Positions 29,549 to 42,457 are shown, counted from the first letter of the stretch. The stretch: DNA of 64,000 bases from Lytechinus variegatus (GCF_018143015.1 NC_054740.1:45439422-45503421); one strand, 5' to 3'. Notes: generated by a model from the letters alone, not told the origin. Numbers and translations are program-made.

Positions 29549-32465
29549 GTGAGTACGTATAAATTGATATAACCACATGAATTCAGTGGACTATTTACAA
29601 ATTTCACACTGTATTTTGTGATCTTACGTTATTTCTCTACCAAATTAGAGAGTTTGCTATCATTCTTCGTTTTAAGGAAAGCAGAATTTGGTCCTTGAAA
29701 TTGAAGTTAGATTGTCATCGTCGCCCAGTGCAGTCTGTATGTTGCTTGCACTAGTTGCAGTGTTGCGGTTATGCCCCTGTGATAACCACGTGTATTTTGA
29801 TGTACGGGCCGGCTCCTACCCGATTGGGCATCGAGAGAAATTCGGGCCGGTTTGGTTCACCTCCAATTAACAAGCACCAACCCCCACGATTGATTAAAAC
29901 AAGAAGAATGAAGCTTCTTTTTGTACACTGTAACGTTAGATCTAGAGGGAGATGGAGGGAGATCTGAATCTATCTTCAGTAGATCGAGACTCGGTCAGGA
30001 ATAAACTGTGAAGTGGAGTGTGGATGGAGATATATTGCCTGTCATTGTGTCAATCCTCACTTTCAGTCTCAGATATCAAATTCATTTTGCGTAACTTCAG
30101 GCTTCTGCATTAAGCCCCGGTCCATTTTAACTTATTTATAAATATAGTTAGACACTGTCTTAGAAATAACTAGACCAAAAGCTTCAGTCTCTCTATTTTG
30201 GTTGTTCCGCTGAACTGCGTTGGCTAACTCACGAACAGGTAAAATGTCAGAAATAAATCCCCAGAAACGACGGTTATTTCTGTCTAAGAAATAACATGCT
30301 GCTCTGCATGTTTGTTTTATTATCAATAGATCTAGGACCTAGATCTAGATAGGCCTAACGTTAGATCTAATTTCTAACTTGGTTAACAGAGGATCTAGTG
30401 TTCCTTCTTATTGTACTATTTGTATTATTCATCGATGCTTTCTAATTCTAGGCCAACCTTATTCAAATCTAGTCATCTAACTTATACTTTCCCAGCCCGC
30501 AACACTTACCCCCAGGGCTTATGATCCAGGTATGTAATTTAGGCCTAGATCTAGGTCTGGGCCTAAACGACTCCATTTACATGTAGGAGTATGACTGTCA
30601 GTGGGCCAAGGACTAGATCTAGATCTACTCTTGGTCAATAATGGCAATGAAGTTTAAACTTTTAGCCAGGAATAAAAGTCAGAGTCAGACATCAAATCCA
30701 TATAGATCTCATTTTAGAACCAAAGCTTTACTTTCTAGGTCTAGATAGATCGAGAGTCCATCGATACTATCTAGATCTAGACCTACGAGTACCGGTAATT
30801 TAGATACGCGAATGCTGTTCCACAGCTCTGAATCTTGGACTAGATCTATACTTTCTTACAAATAGATCTAGACCTAGTGCATGAGATGAAATTATGTTAA
30901 AGTCAAATGAAATAAGATTCGGAAATAAAAAGATGCAGATGTGTTTTTTTGGGGGAGGGAGGGGGCAGACATGTTGGAAAAAAAGTAGATAAACCTAAAA
31001 TTCAGAAAGCGAGGGCCAGAAGTGACCAATATTACCTGGGGCCGTTTTGTGCATTTTCTAAATAAAATTGAAGGATGTCATGCAATTATTTTTTTGATGA
31101 AGGTTTTCACATTTCGGCTCTTACAAAAATCCCTCCCCTATAATACATACAGCCATGAAAAAGATCACTTCTTATTATTGCACTCTCTTTTTCTTTCACA
31201 AACAGGTTGAGTTTGAAGAACACGAAAAGCAGTATAGAGGTCTATCTATATATATATGGTTCAAGATGATGATCATTGCAGATTTTCATCCAGGTATAAA
31301 GGTTAAACTAACCCATTCAACATTACAGATACATTACATGCATTGAATGTTAACCATGTTTACAATAAATAAAAATAACCTGATCCACAAAGTCAAAGGT
31401 TATGTACCTTGGGCAAATTTATAAAATAACGTCGTGTCCTTGATCTACTATTAAATTGCTTTTTTTTATTTCCTATTTGTTTATAAACAAAGCAATAATT
31501 ATTTTTCAAGAGTTATATTTTACAAAATTCATTTTATTCATTCTTTAGTGTGATAATGTTTCCTATTTGTAGATTTACAATTTTTTGTTTTACATTTTGT
31601 CTAATAGGATGATGCAGTTTGACAATTTCCATGGAGGTGATTGATGATGATAAATAATTGGTAAAGTAGGCCTAATAGAACAGTGACCACAAAGAGAAAT
31701 ACAAACTACAGCAGTTAATGAGTTAGTGAGTTAGTTAGTGATTCTATTTTACAATGGAGGTTGTTCACATTTTTTTTGCAACAAATAGACCTGCCTTTGA
31801 AAAATCCATTTCAATTTTGTTTTTAGATTATAGTTAGTGTCGTTTTTAATTACAGATCAAAATATTTTGTGCAACAAAAGATATCAACCTTAATTCTGAC
31901 TATTTATATAACTTACATATGTTAATTCATATTTACGAGAATTCTCTGACATTTTTTCATGGAGTACATGTAGTTATGATAGAGAGTGGAATGTAAACTG
32001 CATAGAACAGGTTTAAGTGATATGCTTTATAGAAGTACAAGTTTATAATTACTAGAAGTCAGATTTCCTATGTTATGTGTTGAAGAAACATATATATGCA
32101 TAGTATCACTTTTCTTAAGACATTTATGTTTTATGAATCATGACAAATTTAAGTTAATTGATTTTCTTTCTCTATTTTTTTCAATCTGCAGGACTGGTGT
32201 AACAGATGTTTTCATTCAAGAAATCCAACAATTCAACATTTAAGACTTAGGAACCACGTGATGAAGATCGAAAAGGTTTTTTTTTTCCAAGTCCAATTTA
32301 AAAAAAGAAATTATTATCACAACCCAAATTTATGACGTATGAAATTTCTTATTGACTTTCATTAAAACTGGTTGCAAAAAGAGAAGCTATAAACACACAA
32401 ATAGGATTGAAGATGAAAGTGGGGGGCTCAGGGAAAATGCTGTTTTATGCGAAATTTTTAAAAAG
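29549..32465. other. Non-coding region with a cluster of AGATCT palindromes
   Basis: No convincing gene. Between 29,930 and 30,880 the word TAGATCTAGA or its parts (AGATCT, CTAGATCTAG) occurs a dozen or more times in otherwise ordinary sequence. From 30,880 to 32,465 I see only AT-rich DNA and isolated splice-site-like words (near 31,204 and 32,191). Confidence 0.5.
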
Positions 32466-32919
32466 TTTTTTTTTTTAATGAGTTTTATTTGTAATTCACA
32501 TTTTAACAAACATATCTCAAAAAAGATACAAATTATTTTACATTCATATAAACACCATGCTAGGTTGAAGTAACATAAAACATATCTATTTCAAAACAAC
32601 AAAAATATATATATACCCTTTATTCTTTCATAGTAATTATATTCCACTTTTTCCTGTGAAACTCTGAACGATTATGTTTAAAAGAAATGAAGCGTTCTGT
32701 TTTTTCTAACTGTGTTAGACTGCATAAAAATGATTTAAAAAGAGGAATTGTTTTACTATATTTACATGAAAAAAACGAAATATTTGCCGTATAGTATAAT
32801 TGTATTGACCAAATAAAAATGTTCTTTTTTCAACGTTCCAAAACAAATTTCTAAATTAGATAACTTATAAGAACGGATATTTTTTAAAGTCAACGAAATA
32901 CACAAATCGTTCCAAAAGT

Positions 32920-34747
32920 TGGAAACAAATTAGCATTCAAAAAACAGATGCATCAATGTTTGATTTTGTTCATTACAAAAATCACTTATGTCTTGATTAA
33001 TAATTCCGATTTTATGTAAATAACGATTTGTCGACACTTTTCTGTGTATGAATTTAAATTGGAAATTTCTTAGTTTGTTATCTATTGACGATTTGTATAT
33101 CAGGGTAAAACGAGAATCCCAAATTTCATTGTTTGATAATTGGAGTGAAAGGTCGTTTCCCATCTGTAACATTGATCTGTCTCTGACACGTCCAAAGTAT
33201 AATTATTTATAAAATGAGAGTTACATAGCTTAGAAACTTTTTTGTGTTTAAGGAAATTACGTAATCGATCGTCGTGTGGTTCAAAACGTGTATTCTGTTT
33301 TATGTATTTGTTTCTGATAACTCTTTTCCATTCATTTGGTATGGCAGATAATAATGAATTATACATCATGATGCATGTGTAACCGTAGTTTTCAACTATT
33401 ACCTCAAAAGATTTTAAAAGTCCATCTTCTGTTAAAAAATCGTAAATAGTGTTTAAAGAAGATTCGGACCATCTTTGAATATAAAGAGGTTTTCCATCGA
33501 CTAAAATGTGTGAATTGAACCACAGAGGTTGCGACAGTATTTCCTTAAACTTAACAGGATTAAAGTATCTGTAATATGACCATGAACTCAATACATCATT
33601 CCAAAAAGTTTCGGTACATGGATTGAATAATATATGATTTTTGCTAATATTCCAAATCGTAAATTTGCTCTCACCAATGAAACGAACAGATTCTTTAAAA
33701 AAAACACTTCCATTTCCCATTGTTATCATCTAAAAATCTTTTGACCCATGATACTTTAAGTGCTTGATTAAAACATGACAAATGTAACATTTTTAGACCA
33801 CCATCTTTGTAGTCATTGTATAAAAGAGAACGCTTAATTTTGTCACCTTTCTTACTCCACAAAAAACTAAATAATAGCTGTTGCATTTCGATAAAGAAGG
33901 TCGATGGTGGGTCTGAAATAATGCTTAAAAGATATATTAGTTTTGGAATGACCAACGTTTTTATTACTACTATCTTGCCATACAATGTAAGAGATCTACC
34001 ATTCCAAATGTTTAACAGAGATTTGATCTCATCCAGTTTTGGTTTAAAGTTTAAATAAAAAAAAGTATGTTTATCGCTCAATGGGATTTTTATGCCTAAA
34101 TAAGAAAAATAATCTACAGGCCATTGAAAAGGAATGTCTTGGCATAAATACATCGTACAATTCACAAGTTGAATAACATTACACTTTTCAACATTTACTT
34201 TCAATCCAGACATTTCTTTAAAAGTATTTAATACAGATATGCATTTTCTTAAGTTTTGTTCGTTGGGTTCAAGGTAAATGGTTGTATCGTCTGCATATTG
34301 ACTTATCTTTATTTCAGTATAATCATGTATTTTTAAACCACGGATTTCTTGATTTTCTCGAACTAAACAACCTAAAATTTCAACCACTAAAATAAAGAGA
34401 TATGGCGAGAGCGGACAACCTTGTCTTACTCCGCGGTGTATTTCAAAAACATTGGAGGAGTAGCCATTATTTATTACACTTCCTTCTATATGAACATAAA
34501 GAAGTTGAACCCAACGAACAAATTTTTCACTGAAACCAAACCTTCTTAAAGTTTTGTATATAAAAGACCACTCAACTGTATCGAACGCTTTTTCAAAGTC
34601 AATACAGAGTGCAAGACCACGAACATTATTCTTTTCACAATATTTTTGAATATCAATAAAAAGTCTTATATTTTCGCCAATATAACGTCCTTTGAGAAAA
34701 CCACATTGATCATGATTTATGAGAAGTGATATCACTTTTTTTATTCG
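32920..34747 (-). pseudogene. LINE 2 reverse transcriptase and C-terminus
   Basis: Frame 34,735-33,695 holds HDQCGFLKGRYIGENIRL, LALCIDFEKAFDTVEW (motif A), GVRQGCPLSPYLF (motif B), the box QYADDTTIYL, MSGLKVNVEKC and WNGRSLTLYGKIVVIKT. Further frames 33,729-33,100 and 33,172-32,930 carry the thumb and a zinc-like CNEQNQTLMHLFFEC. Three frames are needed to read it through. Confidence 0.88.
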
Positions 34748-34755
34748 GAAAGAAA

Positions 34756-35786
34756 TTATTTTTGCGAGAATCTTATAATCACTATTAAATAAAGAGATTG
34801 GGCGCCAATTTTTGAGTGAAAGTAAATTTTTCCCTTTTTGAGTGTAATAATACTTCTCCTCATTGAATGAGGTAATATATTCTTTTCAAAACTTTCATTA
34901 AAAACTAAGCATAGTAAAGGATTTATTTCATTCCAAAAAGTCTTGTAAAACTCAATTGGCAACCCGTCACTTCCTGGTGACTTATCATTTGCAAAAGACA
35001 TGATCGAATCATAACACTCCTTCTCTGTTATCGTTGATCCCAACATATTTATGTCACTCTCATTTACAGTTGGTATATTTAAGTTGTTCATTGATATATT
35101 CCTATTCAGAATGTTCTCTTGAGATGAATAAAAATTAGCATAAAAATTTCTTTCTTCTTCAAGAATATTTTTTGAATTAAAAATAATACCTGTATCTGTT
35201 TGGAGCCGAAATATACATTTCTGTTGGTAATTTCTTTGTTCTAAGTTTGCAAAGTATTTGGTATTTTTCTCTCCCTCTGCGATCCATCTCACTTTCGATC
35301 GCACGATTGTCCCACGTACAACACCTTCATGTAATATTTCAAATTCTCTTTTTTTCTCTTCTAATTTGTTTGCTAATTCATTATCCACACAACTTTGAAT
35401 GATGTCATTTAAATAATTGATTTCTTTTTCTAAACTTTTCATTTTCTCCTGGTCTTCCCTTTTCTTTTGTTTTGAGATTTGTATTATCTTCTGCTTTATT
35501 TTGTACTTCAAAAATTCCCAGCGTTGTAAGGGGTAAAGATTATCATTTTCATTCAAAATTGAAACGATTTCTTTTTTAATTTTCTCGACAGTATCAGTAT
35601 CAGCTAGAAGAGAAGTATTCAATTTCCAGAAACCTGGTCCCCTTTTAGTAATTGATTTTGTTAGGACTAGTGATACCAACGAATGATCTGATTTATAACC
35701 ATAGGTAATGTCACTTGTTACAACAGAAGACAATAAGGTTTGAGAAATGAGGAAATAATCGATTCTACTTCTGAATCTTAGAAATC
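34756..35786 (-). pseudogene. LINE 2 endonuclease end, linker and start of RT
   Basis: Begins FLRFRSRIDYFLISQ, the pre-C-terminal endonuclease motif, then YGYKSDHSLVSLVL (catalytic Asp-His), a coiled-coil-like linker, VRWIAEGEKNTKYF (pre-RT motif) and DKSPGSDGLPIEFYKTFW. The frame breaks just before NYRPISLFN-type sequence near 34,790. The first residues at 35,786 continue the endonuclease that stops at 47,844, with the same spacing between the TW and RID motifs as in the 13.1-14.4 kb element. Confidence 0.85.
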
Positions 35787-35879
35787 GTAGAATCGTAGAA
35801 TTTTGAAAAGGACTGCAAATTCTTAAGATGGAAAGCTTTCATGTTGTAATGTGTTTAATAGATACTTGAATAGCAGGAG

Positions 35880-37230
35880 TGTGTATGCTTAAGTGTCTGT
35901 ATGTTTGGTTATTAAAAAGGAACAACAAAGTGTTTCCTTTTCTTCTCCCCAATTGATGCAAGGATGACTTTGAAATAAAAGAGTAGCCTGAAATGTATTA
36001 AGAAATGCAAGTTTATTGTCTTGAAGCATTGATTGGGAACACAAAGTATTGTATTGCTTGCTATAAGCAAGCATTTTTTGTTCTTCATTACACAAATTAG
36101 GCCAATAGAATTAGAGAAATGGCCATCAGCATGCTCACATGCTTTAGGAATGTTGCACAAATACCAAAGGAGAGACACTGACGTTTTTTTTTTTTATTAT
36201 TAGGAACATGAGGCATTGATTGAGGTATGGTGACTTGCGGTAGGAGATGCGCTTGGTCGCATCTCTTGTTCATGCTTGCATCAGTTGGGTAAACCAAAGT
36301 GAATTCAAACAAGTAAGTAACAGTTTGGATCTCTATTTTTTTCAGCAATATGAAAAAAAAATCACAATTCTTGAGAGTTTCTTAGAAACAACAACATTTG
36401 CAACATTACTGCAACTTTGCAATGATATATATACTGAGCATAATGGAAGTAGAAATGTTATTTCTGACGATGGTCCAACAACCATAGGTTTGAAATTTGT
36501 CTTGTGATAATGTTACTTGAATACTTTCTGTATATTACAAGTGCTTGTTTAGATTTCAAAAGGGAACAATAAATATTTTCTTATTAATGCAGGTTTGAAT
36601 CTGAAACAATCAAAGGGCAATGCCATGATATATCCTCACCAACCATGCCAACGAGAGGATTGTTGTGTAATATTGAAAAGAGGGACACGATGATTGCTTT
36701 TGTGTTTATGATGGAAATGGAGTGATTGATTAGTAGGGGTATAAACAACAATATATGAAAGCATTATTGGTGAGTTGAGCAAGATGTATCTCATTTTCAC
36801 CCTTGCATTAATTAAGTAAACTAAAATGTGTATACAACTTGGTGAAATTATATCAACGAGCAATACTGACTTTGTTTCTCACATTCACAAGAAGAAAGGG
36901 AGTTTTGAGTCTTGAGTTTCTTACAAAAGAACAGCATGTTGAATACCGCAATTCAGACATTTTGTATAGAGCATTCATACATTTAAAAAGGAAAAGTTTA
37001 GAGAATGTATAACAATTTCAAGATGTGGAACGGGCCTATTATTGAAATAGTTTGCTTTTTCATATTTTTTGGCTCGTGTATGCTCCAAGTGTTTGTTTGC
37101 TTAGTTTTTAAGAAAGAAAAGAATACCAGGTGTTCCTTTATGTAAGATGGAACTAAATAGTCAAAAGGAGGATATCCTCGATACAATATCCAAAAGTGCA
37201 TGGTTTGTTGATTTGAACCAATGATTAGGT
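35880..37230. repeat. Highly diverged tandem repeat, ~500-600 bp unit
   Basis: Three stretches starting near 35,850, 36,510 and 37,030 share the order of features: a TTACTTGAATA...AGTGTCTGTATGTTTGGTT-like start, AAAAAGGAACAA, and (first two) a later GCATCAGTTGGGTAAACCAA / GCATTAATTAAGTAAACTAA word and a CTTGAGAGTTTCTTA / CTTGAGTTTCTTAC word. Many indels; no coding capacity. Confidence 0.5.
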
Positions 37231-38040
37231 ACATTACCAGCAGTGGAATTTATTGCCACATAAGTATTTTGTCCTTTATTCCTGGCATTAATATGGAAAC
37301 TAGTATAACACCTTTAATATGCTAATATGGAATCCAATATCAGGACTAGCTTTTGTACATTGTTATATAGGGATTGGGTATTTAGTTACAGAAAGGTGAA
37401 TCTCAGGACTGTTTGATTTTTTTTTATCTATAGAGACAAGGGGTTGGGAGTGCCTTGGGGCCTTGTTTGGCTATGTTTCAATGGAGCAATTGTCATTGTT
37501 TACTTGTGTTGTTTTTGTCGGGGATATAGCCTGTGTATCCCCGGCGGAGGCAATGCGGATGGGGTAGTGGTGCGTGTTTGAGTTGGTGCGGCCGAGCAGG
37601 GTCCCGGGGCGTTCCCTTTGTTTCTATCATATAAGTTCTTATTAACAGGACAAAATATTCTGGCTTAGTAGATATAAGTTTAAAATTTAACTTATTAATG
37701 TGGTATATGCTGATTGAATGCCAGTTTTTTTTTCATTATTAATTTTATTTACAGCTATTTCTTTATATTTAATAAGACAAAGAAAAAAAGTCAAGAAGGG
37801 GTAGATTTTTATTATTGGAAATACTACAGCAACCTGTAAAGTAGGGTGAGCTGTGAGGGAGTGCTGCTTTGGAGAGGGTCGTATAGATGGGATTCCTTCC
37901 CTTCTTTTTTTACCTGCAGGAATTACGAGCAATTTATTTAGGATTTTTTGAGATAATGTTCTACATGGAAGGGATAACAATACTCGAATTGATCGACATT
38001 CATTTTTGTTTTAAACAATGGCGTAATAAATTAGATTTTA
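37231..38040. other. Non-coding spacer
   Basis: No gene or clear repeat; a short GC-rich patch lies at 37,500-37,620 (GTATCCCCGGCGGAGGC). Weak short frames are not credible. Confidence 0.4.
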
Positions 38041-38049
38041 TCATTCAAT

Positions 38050-38620
38050 TACACTCTAAAAACTGAAATGTTAAATCCAACATTTTAAGTGTTAGATTTA
38101 ACATTTAGCAAAGGTTGGAGGAGTGACAACCTTTTAAATGTTAATTCAACATTTCCAAAAATGTTGCAAATCTAACATTTTTAAAGTGTTAGATGTAACA
38201 TTAGGAAAATGTGTAAATGCAATTTGTAAAATGTTGAAACAACATTCTAAAAATGTAATTTACTATTCGGAAAGGTTGCTTTCATGCGTTTTTAACTGAA
38301 TGTTAATTTACCATTTTGGAAAATGTTACAAGTCTAACACTTTAAAGTCTTGAATATAACATTTGGAAAATGTTGAAAAATTATTTTTAATATGTTAAAA
38401 TAACATTCCCACAAGTGTCATTTACCTTGCCAAGGGTTGCTTTGGTGTGCATTTATCACATGGTGACCTCCATTTCTGAAAATGTTACATGTAACAAATG
38501 ATACACATAACATTTTCAGAATGGTGTATTAACATGTGCAATTTGATGAAATTACATATTTAAATTGTGATTTGCCTTTTGCGAGGGTTGATAGGAGACT
38601 ACTTTTTATACTTGGGATGG
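38050..38620. repeat. AACATT/AATGTT tandem array, ~150-170 bp unit
   Basis: Four GGTTG anchors (GCAAAGGTTGG 38,108; GGAAAGGTTGCTTT 38,268; CAAGGGTTGCTTT 38,440; CGAGGGTTGATAGG 38,582) mark diverged units. Between them the palindromic words AACATTT and AAATGTT recur every 10-20 bases, giving many small inverted repeats. No coding capacity. Confidence 0.7.
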
Positions 38621-39800
38621 GAAATCGTACAAAAGGCAAAAATCAAACTTTCAAAATGCAAAATTGACAATACATCTGACTAAATGGAAGAAACCTTTGG
38701 CTATAATGGAATAATTAAACTTGAAACATGCACAACTGGAATGATTGAAAAATAATGTAGTAACCTAAATGCACCAAGGCAATTGTAATTCATTTTCTTT
38801 ATTGCAAAATCAGTTTGATAACACAGAAACAATTAACTTGCATAGATCAAATAGACTGTATTATCACTGAATTATATTTTAATTTGTAAGCAATTCACAT
38901 ACATAGTCAAATGAGGAATAATTGATCAATCGAATCTGTAATAGACGTCCAAATAATACAGCATATTATGTACAATATTATAAAACAATTGATTGATTTG
39001 AATTATTCTTGAATTGTTTGAATTGAAACTAATTGAATTAATTCAGACAAGTAAAATATATATACATGTCTCTGGAAAAGCTAAAAAGGTTTTTTTTTAA
39101 CCCATACAGGTTTGCTTCCTGGATAACAAAATAAAAATGTATGACATAAACATAATTACACACAATATAAACATAAAAACTGTGAAAGGAAAATTGCATT
39201 ATAAATAGATGAGGATTATTTCTAAAATTGAATATACCATTTACAAGTTTATAAAAACAATTGGTGTTATTAACGTCTGATTCCAAATGTATTCATACTC
39301 AGTTTTTGTAATAAATCACTGTTAACTTGTGTTCCAGTCTTTACAAATAATTATTATATACCGTTTCTGCATCTTGTTTAGAGGGCCTCTGAACAAATCT
39401 ATATAGTGTATGCATTGTTATCTAACTTAGGTTCAAAGTATAAATGAAAATTGTTCCGAAATACTTTGGATATAGTAGCCTATCAAATGTAGATCAAGTT
39501 CTATTTTTAAAGTTTTCTTTACCAAAACCATGAAAACTATCTTTGTCTATCTTTATCTTCTTACATCATCTAATCTATCATTACCTGCCCTTGATTACTG
39601 TAATAGCGAATATTTTGTAATGAAAATATGAGTGAAATAAAGATCCTTACTCCATGGTGTCTAGGACAATGTTTGCTAAAACACTATAACATCTTCATGT
39701 TTATGAAATATCCCTGATTACTGCTTGGTTGTTAAAGAAGGTATGTACATACCAAGAAAGAAAAAGTAGTAAGTTCAATTAATTTTATTTATATTATCAG
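38621..39800. other. AT-rich spacer
   Basis: I see no gene, RNA or clear repeat; weak T/A-rich frames only. Confidence 0.4.
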
Positions 39801-39854
39801 CTTGACATTGTCTATTTATTGGTGGGTACTTTCATGAATGAAATCATACTTCAA

Positions 39855-40170
39855 GAGAGACCTAGGGTCGCACAATGCAGTTGTGATCTATTCCCTGGCT
39901 ATGAACTGTGGGATCATAAATATGGAAAATTGAAGTGGGACCCTCCCCCCAACAATAGCAAGAACATTTATCACTGCTATCACAGATTACCTCCAAATCT
40001 AAGATACCTATTAGAAATCGAACTTCACCACCCTTCTGAATACCGAGACACCAGGATAATTGCACAATGCAGTCGTGAACACCTATTCCCGGATCAGGCT
40101 TTGTCAGAAGTGGGACACCCTCCCCCTAAAATGAAGTTATCATTTCAATTAAACACCCCCCCCCCATTCT
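39855..40170. repeat. Two-copy ~190 bp repeat with C-rich ends
   Basis: GCACAATGCAGTTGTGA..CTATTCCCTGG with GTGGGACCCTCCCCCC recurs as GCACAATGCAGTCGTGA..CTATTCCCGG with GTGGGACACCCTCCCCC. The 120-codon frame across it is a product of the repeat. Confidence 0.6.
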
Positions 40171-40181
40171 TCCAAGGTTAG

Positions 40182-40787
40182 GAAAGTTATCCATTTCTAA
40201 AATGATCATAAATGTACGCAAAAGAGCAAGTGATTTGAGTATGAATCCTAACCAGACTGCTAAATTAATTTTTCCTTTTCTTTCAATTTTGGCGCAAAGC
40301 ACTTTTTGACACTCTGGACAAAAATGGTCACCGCTCGCTCAAGCAGCATTTGATAGAAGAGACTATAGAGTACCAAAAGCCATTAAAAAAAATCATCTTC
40401 ATATTTTCAAATGTGATTGTGAAAATTATTTTCAAAAGGGTTATTTTTTATATATGCACTGTAAGAGATGTGTTCAAGGTAAATTTATTTAACATACAGT
40501 ACTGACCAAGATTTTTTTCTTTTAAAAATATGAGAATATCCTGGAATATTCGAGGATGAATAAACCCAAATTTATTCAACAGTGATCTTCCATTGATTAT
40601 AGAATTGTTCACATTTAAAAAGTGAACATCCTCTATCAACTTAAACAGGGAAGAATGTTCCAAGTGGGAACAGAAAAAATATCAGCCAGCACTTCATGAA
40701 TACAAACGATCTTTGATCCTACCATGTGACCTCCACACCCTCTTGAGTTAATTACGCTCGTTTGAGGACAGGCAATACTGAAGTCAG
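40182..40787. other. Spacer next to the gene relic
   Basis: AT-rich; a minus-strand frame at 40,448-40,663 is open but has no recognisable features. It may be 3' flank of the relic gene below. Confidence 0.35.
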
Positions 40788-41139
40788 TCATTTGTTTGCA
40801 TTCACTTCCAAGGCAGTGATGCTTGCCATCATTTCTCTGGCATGGGCTGGAACTGCTTCTTGTTCACTTATGCCGTAAACAAAGTTCTGTATGAATGCAA
40901 AAAATCCTCGGAAAAAATCCATAGACTTCATCTGCGTAGTGGATGTTGAACAAGAATTGGACCTTAAACAGTTTGTCAACAGCCTCTGTGATGTCACCTT
41001 CACAGGGGATAGCTAGATCATCCACAACAATGAAAAACTGAGATGAGTAGTTGCGTTCTCCTATGCCCAAATGGTATGGTCGTCTCCGCTTCTTGTCATT
41101 CCTCTCTTCAGCCAGGTGGGATTCCACACTTGTACTGAT
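40788..41139 (-). pseudogene. Relic gene, last exon (frameshifted)
   Basis: Minus strand, preceded by acceptor CCCCCTTTAG at 41,140. It encodes ISTSVESHLAEERNDKKRR, YSSQFFIVVDDLAIPCEGD and LFKVQFLFNIHYADEVYGFF. A run of six T near 40,910 has one base too many and shifts the frame; after it AFIQNFVYGISEQEAVPAH continues to a stop at 40,788. The pattern of a short IP(C) segment, then V/L-F-N-hYa-E and F-hQ.f.y.I resembles C-terminal regions of uncharacterised animal proteins of unknown function. Function unknown. Confidence 0.6.
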
Positions 41140-41574
41140 CTAAAGGGGGATAATACAGGTAATATAAATGGAGACAAAAAGCAATTAGTCAAATGTGAAA
41201 GGCAAGAGCTCCTAGAAAATGCCAAAATCAGAAATCTAGATGCATTTCTGTATTACACACATTTCAATTTTTGCAGGAGGAAAAGAAAAAGAACCTGCCC
41301 CCTTCATCCGAAACTGCTGCATACCTCTACTTTACAATTCATTTCCGACCAAAGCATCTTCACCTATCACTGGCACACAAAAATAGGGGGAAAATAAACA
41401 TTATTTCCCCATCACTTGGCTATTATTTTTGGAAGACCCTATTCAAATTTTCAGGCTTATGATGGCACCAAATCTGTTATCAATTTTGTTTTTATTTATG
41501 AAATTTATTGATTGATGTTGTCTTTAGGGAGACAGGTACATGTAAACATATTCTTTTAATCCCCTCTATAGCAT

Positions 41575-42263
41575 TCATTTTCAAGAATGTGGCGTACGTC
41601 ACTGGGGGACTCCAATAATTGCTAGGAACCCCCCCCCCCCCTCCCCCAACATACAAGTAACTTTGAATCCTTCTCCTGTTAAGGACGATTCCTAGAAAGT
41701 TTAAATCTGCCCATTGTTTCTGAAGAATATAGAAATGTAACCCCCCCCCTTTTGTAGGAACCTAAGGGGGCCACCCTACATAGTTGCAATGAACAGCTTA
41801 ATATATTCTTCAACAATAAAATATGGCTCAACTGTCATAATACAGAATAATTTCTCTCCCTTTTTCCCTTGGGGGTGCATGGTCCTTTCAAAAGACTCGG
41901 TCCCATACCATAAGAATGATTCTCACCACTTTGGGGTACAATCTGCACACTGGTTCTGAAGAAGATGAAAATGGAATTTACCCCCGCCCCCCCCCCCCTC
42001 CCAATTTCATCCATCTTTACGGGCCCATTCCCCCAAGGTGGTTTACCTAGGTATTGTCACATATTCTTTATCTATAATGTATCTACACAAAACATATCTT
42101 GACTGTAATGCTCCTGGGGCTGGAGGATATTTTTCTCCCCTACCCCCCCCCCGGCCACATGACCAACCAGTTGTAGAGAAGATGAAAATGTAAAAGAAAC
42201 ATAATGACGACAGACAAGAATCGCAATAGCTCACTCGAGCCTTCAGCTCAGGTGAGCTAAAAA
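41575..42263. repeat. Diverged repeat with GTTCTGAAGAAGATGAAAATG unit and terminal hairpin
   Basis: Three copies of a unit with a C run, an AATCTGC..A.TGGTTCTGAAGAA word and GAAAATGTAA occur near 41,705, 41,950 and 42,165. The last is followed by CAATAGCTCACTCGAGCC and a short loop to GGTGAGCTAAAAA, a hairpin ending with an A run (42,228-42,262). This layout is shared by abundant repeats of marine invertebrates; the class is unclear. Confidence 0.55.
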
Positions 42264-42356
42264 GGTGCTTAAATGTAAATTTTCTATTAGATTCCAATAT
42301 TGTTTATAAAACCTTTTTGATTTATTAATTCAATGTAAACTTACTGGTCTAGTCAC

Positions 42357-42457
42357 CAAAAAGTATCCCATGGAGTCTGCCAGTGAACTCTTCCTTCTTG
42401 CTGTCTGAGCTGGAACCATGTATATTGCCATGATGAATGAGAATAGTGCTATCTCGC
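42357..42457 (-). pseudogene. Relic gene, internal exon
   Basis: Minus strand between an acceptor (CTTTATCTCCCCCTATCATTTTGCAAG) and a weak donor G|GTGACT. The 101-base exon reads EIALFSFIMAIYMVPAQTAR then ADSMGYFL and is phase-compatible with the last exon at 41,139. Similarity to no family is claimed. Confidence 0.45.

Larger units (their letters stand above)
32466..35786 (-). mobile_element. LINE 2 (L1/Tx1 group), 3' half with poly(A)
   Basis: Minus-strand LINE. From high to low coordinates it has the end of the endonuclease, linker, RT, C-terminal zinc motif, then AATAAA (plus-strand TTTATT at 32,484-32,489) and a poly(A) (T run at 32,466-32,476). The 5' continuation is not adjacent: the matching endonuclease part ends at 47,844, 12 kb away. 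Frameshifts at ~34,740, ~33,710 and ~33,110 and a stop near 32,930 inactivate it. Confidence 0.88.

Noticed and set aside
29688..29870. Short frame with a hydrophobic N-terminus resembling a signal peptide
   Set aside because: It starts with TTG, not ATG, is only 60 codons, and has no splice-site or homology support.
39819..40181. 120-codon plus-strand frame
   Set aside because: It spans two copies of a diverged repeat, and the Pro-rich end is a C run.
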